Assembly: GCA_035634055.1 (NCBI GenBank)
Contig: DASQDR010000174.1
Span: forward strand, 1-46,772
DNA: 46,772 nucleotides
From: JAICTV01 sp035634055
GTDB lineage: Bacteria > Planctomycetota > Phycisphaerae > Tepidisphaerales > Tepidisphaeraceae
Direction of reading: 5' to 3'
The stretch's first letter is position 1, and each line of letters opens with the position of its first letter. The translations under genes and the position numbers were made by a program. Positions 31,236 through 38,493 of this stretch are shown here, piece after piece. The notes beneath the pieces are model-generated. The model was not told the DNA's origin, made no database searches, and saw only the letters and a program-made list of their open reading frames with translations.

Positions 31236-32740
31236 GCGATCTCCGGTTGCAGGTGTTCCGACTGCACCATCGCCGGCGCGCCGTCCGAGAGGTGCTCGGG
31301 CTCGGACGCGCCCAGCGTGTGGATCAACACGCCGTTGAGCAGCCCGGGCGTGCCCATGCTGGAGCCGGCGACGACCACCACGCGGTCGCCCGCCTTGGCG
31401 TACGCCTGCTGGCGGACCAGCGCGTCGCTCTCGCGCAAGAGTGCCCGCACGTCCTCGACCGGTTCCATCTCGTGCGGGATCACGCCGTAGTGCAGCGCCA
31501 TTCGGCGCAGCGCACGGTGGTCGCTCGAGAGCGCGATGATGGAGATGTTGAAGCGCGTCTTGGAGAAGATGCGCGCCGTCGCGCCGGTCTGGCTCCAGAC
31601 GACGACCAGCCGCGCCCGCAACTGCTCCGCCATGCTCCAGACGCCCCGCGCCACCGCCGATGACAGCGCCATCGTCTTCAGCCGAAGCTGCGGCTCGCGC
31701 GCCTCCGGCTGGCTGGCGATGTAGGTCTCGGTCGTCTGCGCGATGTGCGACATGATCAGCACGGCCCCGACCGGGAACTTGCCGACCGACGTCTCGCCGC
31801 TGAGCATCACCGCGTCGGTCCCGTCGAAGATCGCGTTGGCCACGTCGCTCACCTCCGCGCGCGTCGGGGAGGCCTGCTCGATCATGCTCTGAAGCATCTG
31901 CGTCGCGACGATGACCGGCTTGCCGGCGGCCTGGCAGCGGCGGATCAGGTCCTTCTGGATGATCGGCACCTGCGCCACGTCCATCTCCACCCCGAGATCC
32001 CCGCGCGCGACCATCAGCCCGTCGCTGGCGTCGATGATCCCGTCGATCTGCTCCAGCGCCTCGGCCTTCTCGATCTTGGCGATGAGCTGGATGTCGCTCC
32101 CGCGGTTGGCCAGGTGCTGGCGGAGGATGGTCAGGTCGTCCGGGCGGCGGACGAAGGAGAGCGCGAGGTAATCCAGGTCGTTCTCGATCGCCCAGTCCGC
32201 GCAGATCCAGTCCTTGTCGGTGATGGACGCGACGTTGACGCTGCTGTCGGGGAGGTTGATCCCCTTGGAGGTCTTGAGGATGCCGCCGACCGTGCAGGTG
32301 CAGCGCAGCTCGCTGTAGTTCTTCTCGACGCAGAGGAAGCGGAGCATCCCGTCCTCGATGAAGACGCGGTGGCCGATCTGCACGTCGTCCACCAGGTGCT
32401 TGTAGGTGGTGCTGACGCGTCCGTCGCGGCCGACGGTGGGGGCGCGCTGGATCACCAGGACGTCGCCGACGTTGATCGGCATGCCGCCCGCGCCGCCGCC
32501 GGCGTCGGCGACCTCGCCCAGGCGGATCTTCGGCCCGCCGAGGTCGCCCAGCACGGCGATCGGGCGGCTGAAGCGCGCGGCGGCCTCGCGGATGTTGCGC
32601 AGCGTCAGCAGGTGCTGATCGAGGTTCCCGTGCGAGAAGTTCAGCCGGCAGACGTCCGCGCCGGCCTCGAACAGCCGGTAAAGCGTCTCGACATCCCCGC
32701 AGGCGGGGCCCATGGTGGCGACGATCTTGGTGCGGATCAT
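31232..32740 (-). CDS. pyk: Pyruvate kinase
   Basis: A 502-residue pyruvate kinase, the enzyme that turns PEP and ADP into pyruvate and ATP. The A domain opens with MIRTKIVATMGPACGDVETL and CRLNFSHGN. The B domain is inserted at about 80-180. The active-site segments are LIAKIEKAEALEQID, LMVARGDLGVE and PVIVATQMLQSMI, followed by SPTRAEVSDVANAIFDGTDAVMLSGE. The C domain is full length, so no truncation is visible. The ATG has only a weak ribosome site. It is the first gene of a two-gene unit with the lipoprotein. Confidence 0.95.
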   Translation of the reverse strand: MIRTKIVATMGPACGDVETLYRLFEAGADVCRLNFSHGNLDQHLLTLRNIREAAARFSRPIAVLGDLGGPKIRLGEVADAGGGAGGMPINVGDVLVIQRAPTVGRDGRVSTTYKHLVDDVQIGHRVFIEDGMLRFLCVEKNYSELRCTCTVGGILKTSKGINLPDSSVNVASITDKDWICADWAIENDLDYLALSFVRRPDDLTILRQHLANRGSDIQLIAKIEKAEALEQIDGIIDASDGLMVARGDLGVEMDVAQVPIIQKDLIRRCQAAGKPVIVATQMLQSMIEQASPTRAEVSDVANAIFDGTDAVMLSGETSVGKFPVGAVLIMSHIAQTTETYIASQPEAREPQLRLKTMALSSAVARGVWSMAEQLRARLVVVWSQTGATARIFSKTRFNISIIALSSDHRALRRMALHYGVIPHEMEPVEDVRALLRESDALVRQQAYAKAGDRVVVVAGSSMGTPGLLNGVLIHTLGASEPEHLSDGAPAMVQSEHLQPEIA

Positions 32741-32792
32741 GCTCGGGGCAGATCGTACGGATGTCGTCGGCGGAACGAAAGGGGAGCGAACT

Positions 32793-32932
32793 GCAGATAC
32801 ACGCTGATGAACGCAGATTTTGAAGACTAGCCATGAATGGACACGAATTCATTCAGGACGCTCGCCCTCTCCTCCCATTCGTGTTCATTCGTGCCATTCG
32901 TGGCTCCTCCGGTCTCATCCGCGTTTATCTGC
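32793..32932. repeat. Nested imperfect inverted repeat between pyk and rpe
   Basis: The outer arms gcagatacacgctgatg (32793-32809) and catccgcgtttatctgc (32916-32932) pair with two mismatches over 17 bp. The inner arms are agccatgaatggacacgaat (32829-32848) and 32877-32905, which carries an extra 9 bases made by a duplicated attcgtg. The whole could fold into a 140-nt cruciform. It lies in the divergent pyk/rpe spacer and ends 28 bp before the rpe start. Similar dispersed repeats with the words attcgtgttcattcgtg are familiar in planctomycete-type genomes. Confidence 0.82.
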
Positions 32933-32960
32933 GGTTCCCGTGCGTTACACTTTCACCGCC

Positions 32961-33650
32961 ATGACATCCGACCCTTACGCCTCCGCGTCGCCACAGATCT
33001 GCGCTTCGATCCTGTCGGCGGACTTTGCCAAGCTCGCGGCGGAGATCGACGACGTCGACCGCGGCGGCGTGGACTTCCTCCACCTCGACGTGATGGACGG
33101 GCACTTCGTCCCCAACATCAGCTTCGGCCCGGCCCTCTGCGCTGCGACGCGCCGCTCCACCCGGGCGTACCTCGACGCCCACCTGATGATCGACGAGCCG
33201 GTCCGCTACGCGCCGGCGTTCGCCAAGGCGGGGGTGAACGGGATCACCTTCCACGTCGAGGCGGTGCGCGACCCGGTGGCGGCGGCGAAGGAGATCCGCG
33301 CGCTCGGGCTGCACGTCGGAATCACCTCGCGCCCGGCGACGCCCATCGACGCGATCCTGCCCGCCCTCGACCACGTGGACCTGGTGCTGGTGATGAGCGT
33401 CAACCCCGGATTCTCCGGTCAAAAGTTCATGCCGGAATCTCTCGCCAGGGCAGAGGCGATCCGGAAGCGCCTGCGGCCCGGCCAGCGGTTGCAGATCGAC
33501 GGCGGGATCAACCCGCAGACGATCCGCCAGGCGCGCGAGGCGGGGGTTGATTGGTTCGTGGCCGCCAGTGCGATATTCGATGGTCCCGACCGCGCCGCCG
33601 CGATCCGCGAGCTGCGCGCCGGCGCGGGAATGGGGGAGGTCGCGCGATGA
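32961..33650 (+). CDS. rpe: Ribulose-phosphate 3-epimerase
   Basis: A 229-residue TIM-barrel enzyme of the pentose phosphate pathway that interconverts ribulose 5-phosphate and xylulose 5-phosphate. Metal ligands are His41 and Asp43 (LHLDVMDG), His74 (AHLMI) and Asp180 (QIDGGI). VMSVNPGFSGQKF is the flexible substrate-phosphate loop. The start is ATG 32961, where the family's SILSADFAKL follows 15 residues later; the open frame continues upstream through the inverted repeat but without similarity. The stop overlaps the next start (ATGA). Confidence 0.95.
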   Translation: MTSDPYASASPQICASILSADFAKLAAEIDDVDRGGVDFLHLDVMDGHFVPNISFGPALCAATRRSTRAYLDAHLMIDEPVRYAPAFAKAGVNGITFHVEAVRDPVAAAKEIRALGLHVGITSRPATPIDAILPALDHVDLVLVMSVNPGFSGQKFMPESLARAEAIRKRLRPGQRLQIDGGINPQTIRQAREAGVDWFVAASAIFDGPDRAAAIRELRAGAGMGEVAR

Positions 33651-34813
33651 AGCGAACGGTTCTCACCCTCCTGCTCGCCCTGTTGCTCCGATCGTCGCCC
33701 GCGCTCGCCGCCGAGCCGCTGCCGCCGGCGACTGCGCCGGCCGAGCCGAAGTTCCGTCACCAGACGATCGACGACAAGATCGAGATCGGCTACGGCATCG
33801 CTGCGGCGGACGTGGACGGAGACCGGAAGACCGACGTCCTGCTGGCCGACAAGCGGCAGTTCGCGTGGTACCGCAACCCGACGTGGGAGAAGTTCGTCAT
33901 CGCAGAGAACCTGACGCCGCGCGACAACGTCTGCCTGGCGGCCCAGGACATCGACGGTGACGGCAAGTGCGAACTCGCCGTCGGCGGCGACTGGGACCCG
34001 GCCGACCGAGAGAACAGCGGGGCGGTCTTCTACCTGATCCCGCCGGCCGACCGCACGCAGAAGTGGGAGCCGGTCAGGCTCCACGCCGAGCCGACGGTGC
34101 ACCGCATGCGCTGGATCAAGCTGGACGAGGGCGGGTGGGGCCTGGTCGTCGCGCCGCTGCACGGCCGCGGCAAGGACGGGCGTGCCGGCTCGAAGCTCCT
34201 GCTCTACCACAAGCCCGACGACGTCCGCGCCCAGTGGAGGACCGAGCTGCTCGACGACTCGATGCACGCGACGCACAACTTCGACGTCGTCGACACCGGA
34301 ATTTTCCTCGCCGGCCGCGAGGGCGTGCTGGCGATCGGTCGGCAGGAAGATGAGAACGGGAAGGTGCGCCTCCGCAAGGAACGCATCAAGGGCGTCCGGG
34401 CAGCCGGGGAGGTGCGCGCCCACATGGCAGCAGTCGCGACGGTCGAGCCGATGCACGGGAACGTTCTGGCCCTCTACCTCGGCGAAGAGCTCACGCGCCA
34501 AGTGCTGACCGACCGGATGGCCGAGGGGCACGCGCTGGCGTGGGCAAACCTCATGAGCAGCGACGCGCTGCTGGTGGTCGGCTGGCGGGGAAACGGGGGC
34601 GGCGTCCGGGCGTTCAGCCTGGCGACGCAGCAGCCGCGCGAGGTCGTCGTGGACGATGGCGGCATGGCCTGCGAGGACCTGTGCCTGGCGGACCTGAACG
34701 GCGACAAGAAGCTCGAGATCGTCGCCGCCGGCCGGGCCTCCAGGAACGTGAAGATCTACTGGAACGAGACGCCCGCGGCGGCGGCTTCCCAGCCGGCCGC
34801 CGGGCGACCATAA
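33647..34813 (+). CDS. Secreted FG-GAP/VCBS-type beta-propeller protein
   Basis: A 388-residue protein. The N-terminus MKRTVLTLLLALLLRSSPALAAEP is a signal peptide with a likely cut after ALA. At least three FG-GAP/VCBS-type calcium-binding repeats are visible: AAADVDGDRKTDVLLAD, AQDIDGDGKCELAVGGD and LADLNGDKKLEIVAAGR. It is probably a six- or seven-bladed propeller in the periplasm or outside the cell. No catalytic residues are apparent. The ATG overlaps the rpe stop, so it is translated with rpe, although the two have no obvious shared task. Confidence 0.8.
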   Translation: MKRTVLTLLLALLLRSSPALAAEPLPPATAPAEPKFRHQTIDDKIEIGYGIAAADVDGDRKTDVLLADKRQFAWYRNPTWEKFVIAENLTPRDNVCLAAQDIDGDGKCELAVGGDWDPADRENSGAVFYLIPPADRTQKWEPVRLHAEPTVHRMRWIKLDEGGWGLVVAPLHGRGKDGRAGSKLLLYHKPDDVRAQWRTELLDDSMHATHNFDVVDTGIFLAGREGVLAIGRQEDENGKVRLRKERIKGVRAAGEVRAHMAAVATVEPMHGNVLALYLGEELTRQVLTDRMAEGHALAWANLMSSDALLVVGWRGNGGGVRAFSLATQQPREVVVDDGGMACEDLCLADLNGDKKLEIVAAGRASRNVKIYWNETPAAAASQPAAGRP

Positions 34814-34823
34814 TCAGCCGCTT

Positions 34824-35684
34824 ATGTCGCAATCGCCCTCCAACGAGACGCCGGCCCAGGGGCCGCGGGTGGCCCGGCAGCAGCAGGAGCCCGAAGGCAT
34901 CCCCGCCGGGCTGTGGATGCGCTGCCCCGAGTGCGGCGACATGCTCTTCCGCAAGGTGGTCGAGGAGGGGCAGCACGTCTGCCCCAACTGCCAGCACCAC
35001 TTCCGCGTCGGAGCGCGCACGCGGGTCGAGCAACTGGTCGATCCGGGCAGCTTCGAGGAGATGTTCGACGACGTCGAGCCGGCCGACCCGCTGAAGTTCA
35101 CCGATAAGAAGGCTTATAAGGACCGCCTCGTCTCGGAGCAGAAGAAGACCGGCAACCCCGACGCCGTCATCTGCGGCAAGGGGTTCATCAAGGGCCGGCC
35201 CATCATGCTGGCGGCGATGGACCCCGACTTCATGATGGGCTCCATGGGATCGGTCGTCGGCGAGAAGATCACCCGCACAATCGAGGCGGCCGCCGAGGAC
35301 GCGCTGCCGCTGCTGATCGTCAGTTGCTCCGGCGGCGCGCGGATGCAGGAATCCACTTTGTCGCTGATGCAAATGGCCAAGACCTCAGCCGCCCTCGCCC
35401 GGCTGGACGACGCGGGCGGGCTCTTCATCTCGCTGCTGGCCGACCCGACCACCGGCGGCGTCACCGCCAGCTTCGCGATGCTCGGCGACTTCATCATCGC
35501 CGAGCCCAAGGCCCTCATCGGCTTCGCCGGCCCGCGCACGATCTGGAACACGATCAAGGTCGAGCTGCCCGAAGGGTTCCAGCGCAGCGAGTTTCTCCAG
35601 GAACACGGCTTCATCGACTTCGTCGTCCACCGCAAGGACCTCCGCAGCGAGATCGCCCGGCTGGTGGACTTCTGCGCGAAGTAG
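34824..35684 (+). CDS. accD: Acetyl-CoA carboxylase carboxyltransferase beta subunit
   Basis: A 286-residue subunit that, with AccA, moves carboxyl from carboxybiotin to acetyl-CoA to form malonyl-CoA, the first step of fatty acid synthesis. The N-terminal zinc ribbon has Cys34, Cys37, Cys53 and Cys56 (CPECGDML...CPNC). The crotonase-like core shows SMGSVVGEKITR, SGGARMQES, LADPTTGGVTASFAMLGD and FAGPRTIWNTI. Its length is normal for the family. It begins 10 bp after the propeller gene. accA is not in the window. Confidence 0.96.
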   Translation: MSQSPSNETPAQGPRVARQQQEPEGIPAGLWMRCPECGDMLFRKVVEEGQHVCPNCQHHFRVGARTRVEQLVDPGSFEEMFDDVEPADPLKFTDKKAYKDRLVSEQKKTGNPDAVICGKGFIKGRPIMLAAMDPDFMMGSMGSVVGEKITRTIEAAAEDALPLLIVSCSGGARMQESTLSLMQMAKTSAALARLDDAGGLFISLLADPTTGGVTASFAMLGDFIIAEPKALIGFAGPRTIWNTIKVELPEGFQRSEFLQEHGFIDFVVHRKDLRSEIARLVDFCAK

Positions 35685-35735
35685 CCGCGCGTCTTCCGGC
35701 CGAAGGACCGCAGCGCTGGCATCGAAGCACCCGTG

Positions 35736-36383
35736 ATGCCTGATCATCCCATCGAACTCGTCGTCTTCGACCTCGGCCGGGTGCTGATCCGCATTTGCGA
35801 CGGGTGGGCTCACGCCTGCGCGGTGGCCGGCGTCGCGCCGCCGGCGGCGGAGCTGTCGCCGCGGCGGCAGGCGGCGCTGCACGACGCGGTCTGCGCTTCA
35901 GAGGTGGGGGACCTGGACCTGGCCGGCTTCGCCGCCGCGGCAGCGCCACAACTCGGGATCCCCGCCGACGCCGTCGTCGCGCTCTCGGACGCTTACCTGC
36001 TCGGCCCGTACCCCGGCGCGGGCGAGCTGCTCGACGATCTCCGCGCCGCCGGCGTGCGCACCGCCTGCCTGTCCAACACCAACGCCAACCACTGGCGGCT
36101 GATGACCGACCCGTCGTCACCCAGCGTCATGCCGCTGGACAAGCTCGATTTCCGCTTCGCCAGCCACTTGGTGCGCATGCGAAAGCCGGAGGACCGCATC
36201 TACGCGCACGTGGAGCGCGAGACGGGCGTGGCCGGCGGCGGCGGCATCCTGTTCTTCGATGACCTGGAACCCAACATCGTCGCCGCCGCACGGCGCGGCT
36301 GGCGCGGGCACCTCGTCGGCATCGACGCCGACCCAATCACCCAAGCGCGGGCCCGGCTGCGCGCGGAAGGCGTCTTCCCCTAG
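35736..36383 (+). CDS. HAD-superfamily hydrolase (YihX-like)
   Basis: A 215-residue haloacid-dehalogenase-type phosphatase. Motif I is VVFDLGRVLI with nucleophile Asp12; the second Asp of DxD is replaced by Gly14, as in YihX-type glucose-1-phosphatases and dehalogenases. Motif II is CLSNTN, motif III the Lys of RMRKPE, and motif IV FFDDLEPN. The cap domain is helical (residues 20-90). The start is ATG 35736, one codon after a possible GTG. Its stop overlaps the stop of the convergent gene. The substrate is unknown; a sugar phosphate is a fair guess. Confidence 0.85.
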   Translation: MPDHPIELVVFDLGRVLIRICDGWAHACAVAGVAPPAAELSPRRQAALHDAVCASEVGDLDLAGFAAAAAPQLGIPADAVVALSDAYLLGPYPGAGELLDDLRAAGVRTACLSNTNANHWRLMTDPSSPSVMPLDKLDFRFASHLVRMRKPEDRIYAHVERETGVAGGGGILFFDDLEPNIVAAARRGWRGHLVGIDADPITQARARLRAEGVFP

Positions 36384-36895
36384 CTGGTGGCGATGGGCAA
36401 GGCGACGATGGTGACGACCGCCAGCAGGACCGCGACGGCGGCCACGGCCCACTGGAGGGTCCGGCCCAGCCGCAGGTATCTTCGCCGCCACACCAACAGG
36501 GCCAGCGCCAATGGGATCGACGCGAAGTAGTAGGAGAAGCAGAGGTCAAAGAGCCACTGGAACGGCTGCCCGGTCTGCGGCCAGCCGCTCGCGATGACGG
36601 TGATGATCGCGAGCAGGCCGATGCCGCCCGTCGCCGCCAGCGCGAGTTGCGCCGTCAGCCACGCGCCCTGCCGCGGCTCGCTCAGGCCGATGCGGAGCTC
36701 GAGGTCGCGCCCGCACTCGGGGCAGCGCGGCGACAAGAGACCGCGCAGGTTGTACTCGCACAGCGGGCACGCCACGTCGCGCTCGCGGAGAAAGTCGAGC
36801 AGTGCTCGGGCATCGCGATCGCCAGCGGCCGGCGGAGCTGCCGAAATCGCCGGCGACTCGTGTGCGGGTGTTTCGGCCGTCGTCGTCGTGGTCAT
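36380..36895 (-). CDS. Zinc-ribbon membrane protein, planctomycete type
   Basis: A 171-residue protein. The N-terminal 30 residues are Thr/Ala/Pro-rich, then comes a zinc ribbon CPLCEYNLRGLLSPRCPECG (about residues 43-62), the CPxCxYxLRGL...RCPECG pattern frequent in planctomycete small membrane proteins. Three hydrophobic helices follow (LALAATGGIGLLAIITVIASG, FASIPLALALLVW, AVAAVAVLLAVVTIV). The function is unknown. The ATG at 36895 has no clear ribosome site. Its stop overlaps that of the HAD gene, a tail-to-tail arrangement with no terminator between. Confidence 0.75.
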   Translation of the reverse strand: MTTTTTAETPAHESPAISAAPPAAGDRDARALLDFLRERDVACPLCEYNLRGLLSPRCPECGRDLELRIGLSEPRQGAWLTAQLALAATGGIGLLAIITVIASGWPQTGQPFQWLFDLCFSYYFASIPLALALLVWRRRYLRLGRTLQWAVAAVAVLLAVVTIVALPIATS

Positions 36896-37064
36896 GTCAA
36901 GAAAGTCTACACGGTGCGGCACGCCGGTGTCACACGCGCGCCGCGGCGGCCGCACCTCCCCGCGGCGGACCGCACGTCATCCGCGCCGCGTCGCGCCGCT
37001 GGCGGGGCGCGCCCCTTGTGCGGCGCCCGATGGCAAAGCCGCCTCGGGCGCCGGCGACTGCGGG

Positions 37065-38309
37065 CTATTCGGCCGGGGGCGGCGGGTAGATCTCGGCGAC
37101 GATCGCCCAGTAAATCGCCGCCTGGACGACGCTGCCGGAGGCGAGGATCGGCACGTCGTACCCGGCGACCCTGACGCACGCGTCCTCCGCCGGACAGTGC
37201 GGGTCGAGGTAGAGGATGTGGCCCGCGCGATCGTCGCCGGCGCGGTCGACGCTGGTGTAGACCAGCTTCGACCGTCGCATGTGCGCGGCGGCGACGGCCA
37301 GGTGCGGCGCGGCGCGTCGGGCGAGCACCAGCGACGCCTGCGCGACGTCCGGCGCCGGCGCGCCCGCGTCAGCAATGCGCTCGAACGGCTGCGGCGCGCG
37401 CGGGTCGCGGAAGTGGTCCGGGTGCAGGCGGCTGATGATCTGAGCCGATGACCAGACCGGGGTGGCGTCGCGGAACCACACGCCGGCGAAGCGCAGCGCG
37501 TCGGGCGACTCATCCAGGATCGCCGACAGCGATTGCTCGATGCGATCGAGGTAGGCCATGCCGACTACGCCGGTGCCGACGGGCGCGACGTTCAGGTCCG
37601 GGTGAAAGGCGGAGCCGGCGTACCAGCGCGCCCGCGCGGCGCTGCTGGGAACGTCCTCGCCAGCGTGCATGACCGGCGTCGCCCCCAGGCGTGTACAGGC
37701 GGAGAAGAACTCGCCCGTCCACGCCCACGCGTTGAGCAGGTTGAGCACCGAATCGCTGGGCACGAGCTTCCCGCCCGCCAGCGTGACGCCGGACTCGGCG
37801 CCACAGTCGATCAGCGCGTCCGGCGGGAAGTAACGGACGTCCGACTGCCGCGCCGACGCGAACGCGACCACGTACGCCCCGCGCTCGGTCCGCCAGCGGT
37901 CGATGCGCAGACGGTCATTGCCAGTTAGTGGGCCGCGGGCGGCGTAGAGGATGACGTCGTCCTTCTCGATCAGGTCAATCCGCTCCGGCACCGGCCGGAG
38001 CATCGCGAGGCGCCCCGCGCCGGTGAGCAGCTCGACCGGGAAGTCCGGCTGCGACCCGCCGACGAAGATGCGCCCGCGATTGCGCACGACGCGTCGGGCG
38101 GCGACGTCCGCCGAGCGGATCATCTGCGGCATTTGCTCCCGCGCCCGTGCGACGCCCGCGCGCAAATGATGGAGGTACGCCACCGCCGGCTGCACGGGTG
38201 GCGCCGGCCGGGCGAGCGGGTCGCCGCCGATGGACGCGCACCCGCCGAGGGTTGCGATGACCATTAACAGCAGCGCGAACCACGTGCGGGCGGGGCGGGG
38301 TGAAGTCAT
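37065..38309 (-). CDS. Secreted lipoprotein of unknown function, possibly SIS-like
   Basis: A 414-residue protein. The N-terminus MTSPRPARTWFALLLMVIATLGGC is a lipoprotein signal with lipobox LGGC (Cys24). After a Pro-rich linker two segments, RIFVGGSQPDFPVELLTGAGRLA and ARGPLTGNDRLRIDRW...ERGAYVVAFAS, have the alternating strand/loop look of SIS sugar-isomerase folds. The resemblance is weak and a catalytic site is not evident. Another stretch is YLDPHCPAEDACVRVAGYDV, with two Cys near the C-terminus. Export argues against a normal sugar-phosphate isomerase role. It is flanked by short non-coding gaps, with the glycosidase gene upstream on the same strand. Confidence 0.6.
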   Translation of the reverse strand: MTSPRPARTWFALLLMVIATLGGCASIGGDPLARPAPPVQPAVAYLHHLRAGVARAREQMPQMIRSADVAARRVVRNRGRIFVGGSQPDFPVELLTGAGRLAMLRPVPERIDLIEKDDVILYAARGPLTGNDRLRIDRWRTERGAYVVAFASARQSDVRYFPPDALIDCGAESGVTLAGGKLVPSDSVLNLLNAWAWTGEFFSACTRLGATPVMHAGEDVPSSAARARWYAGSAFHPDLNVAPVGTGVVGMAYLDRIEQSLSAILDESPDALRFAGVWFRDATPVWSSAQIISRLHPDHFRDPRAPQPFERIADAGAPAPDVAQASLVLARRAAPHLAVAAAHMRRSKLVYTSVDRAGDDRAGHILYLDPHCPAEDACVRVAGYDVPILASGSVVQAAIYWAIVAEIYPPPPAE

Positions 38310-38493
38310 GGGCCGCCTACATCCTAAAGTGCTGGACGGACGCCGAGCATCCGCCCTTCATCGGTGCGCGGCCGCACGGGCAGGAGCATCGTGAAGGCGG
38401 GGAGCTTGCAACGGGCGTAACGGGAGAAGCTCGCGCCATGCCGGTGCACGTTCGGTCGCGCCAGGCGCGCGTGCCGTTCAACAAACCCTGCGC

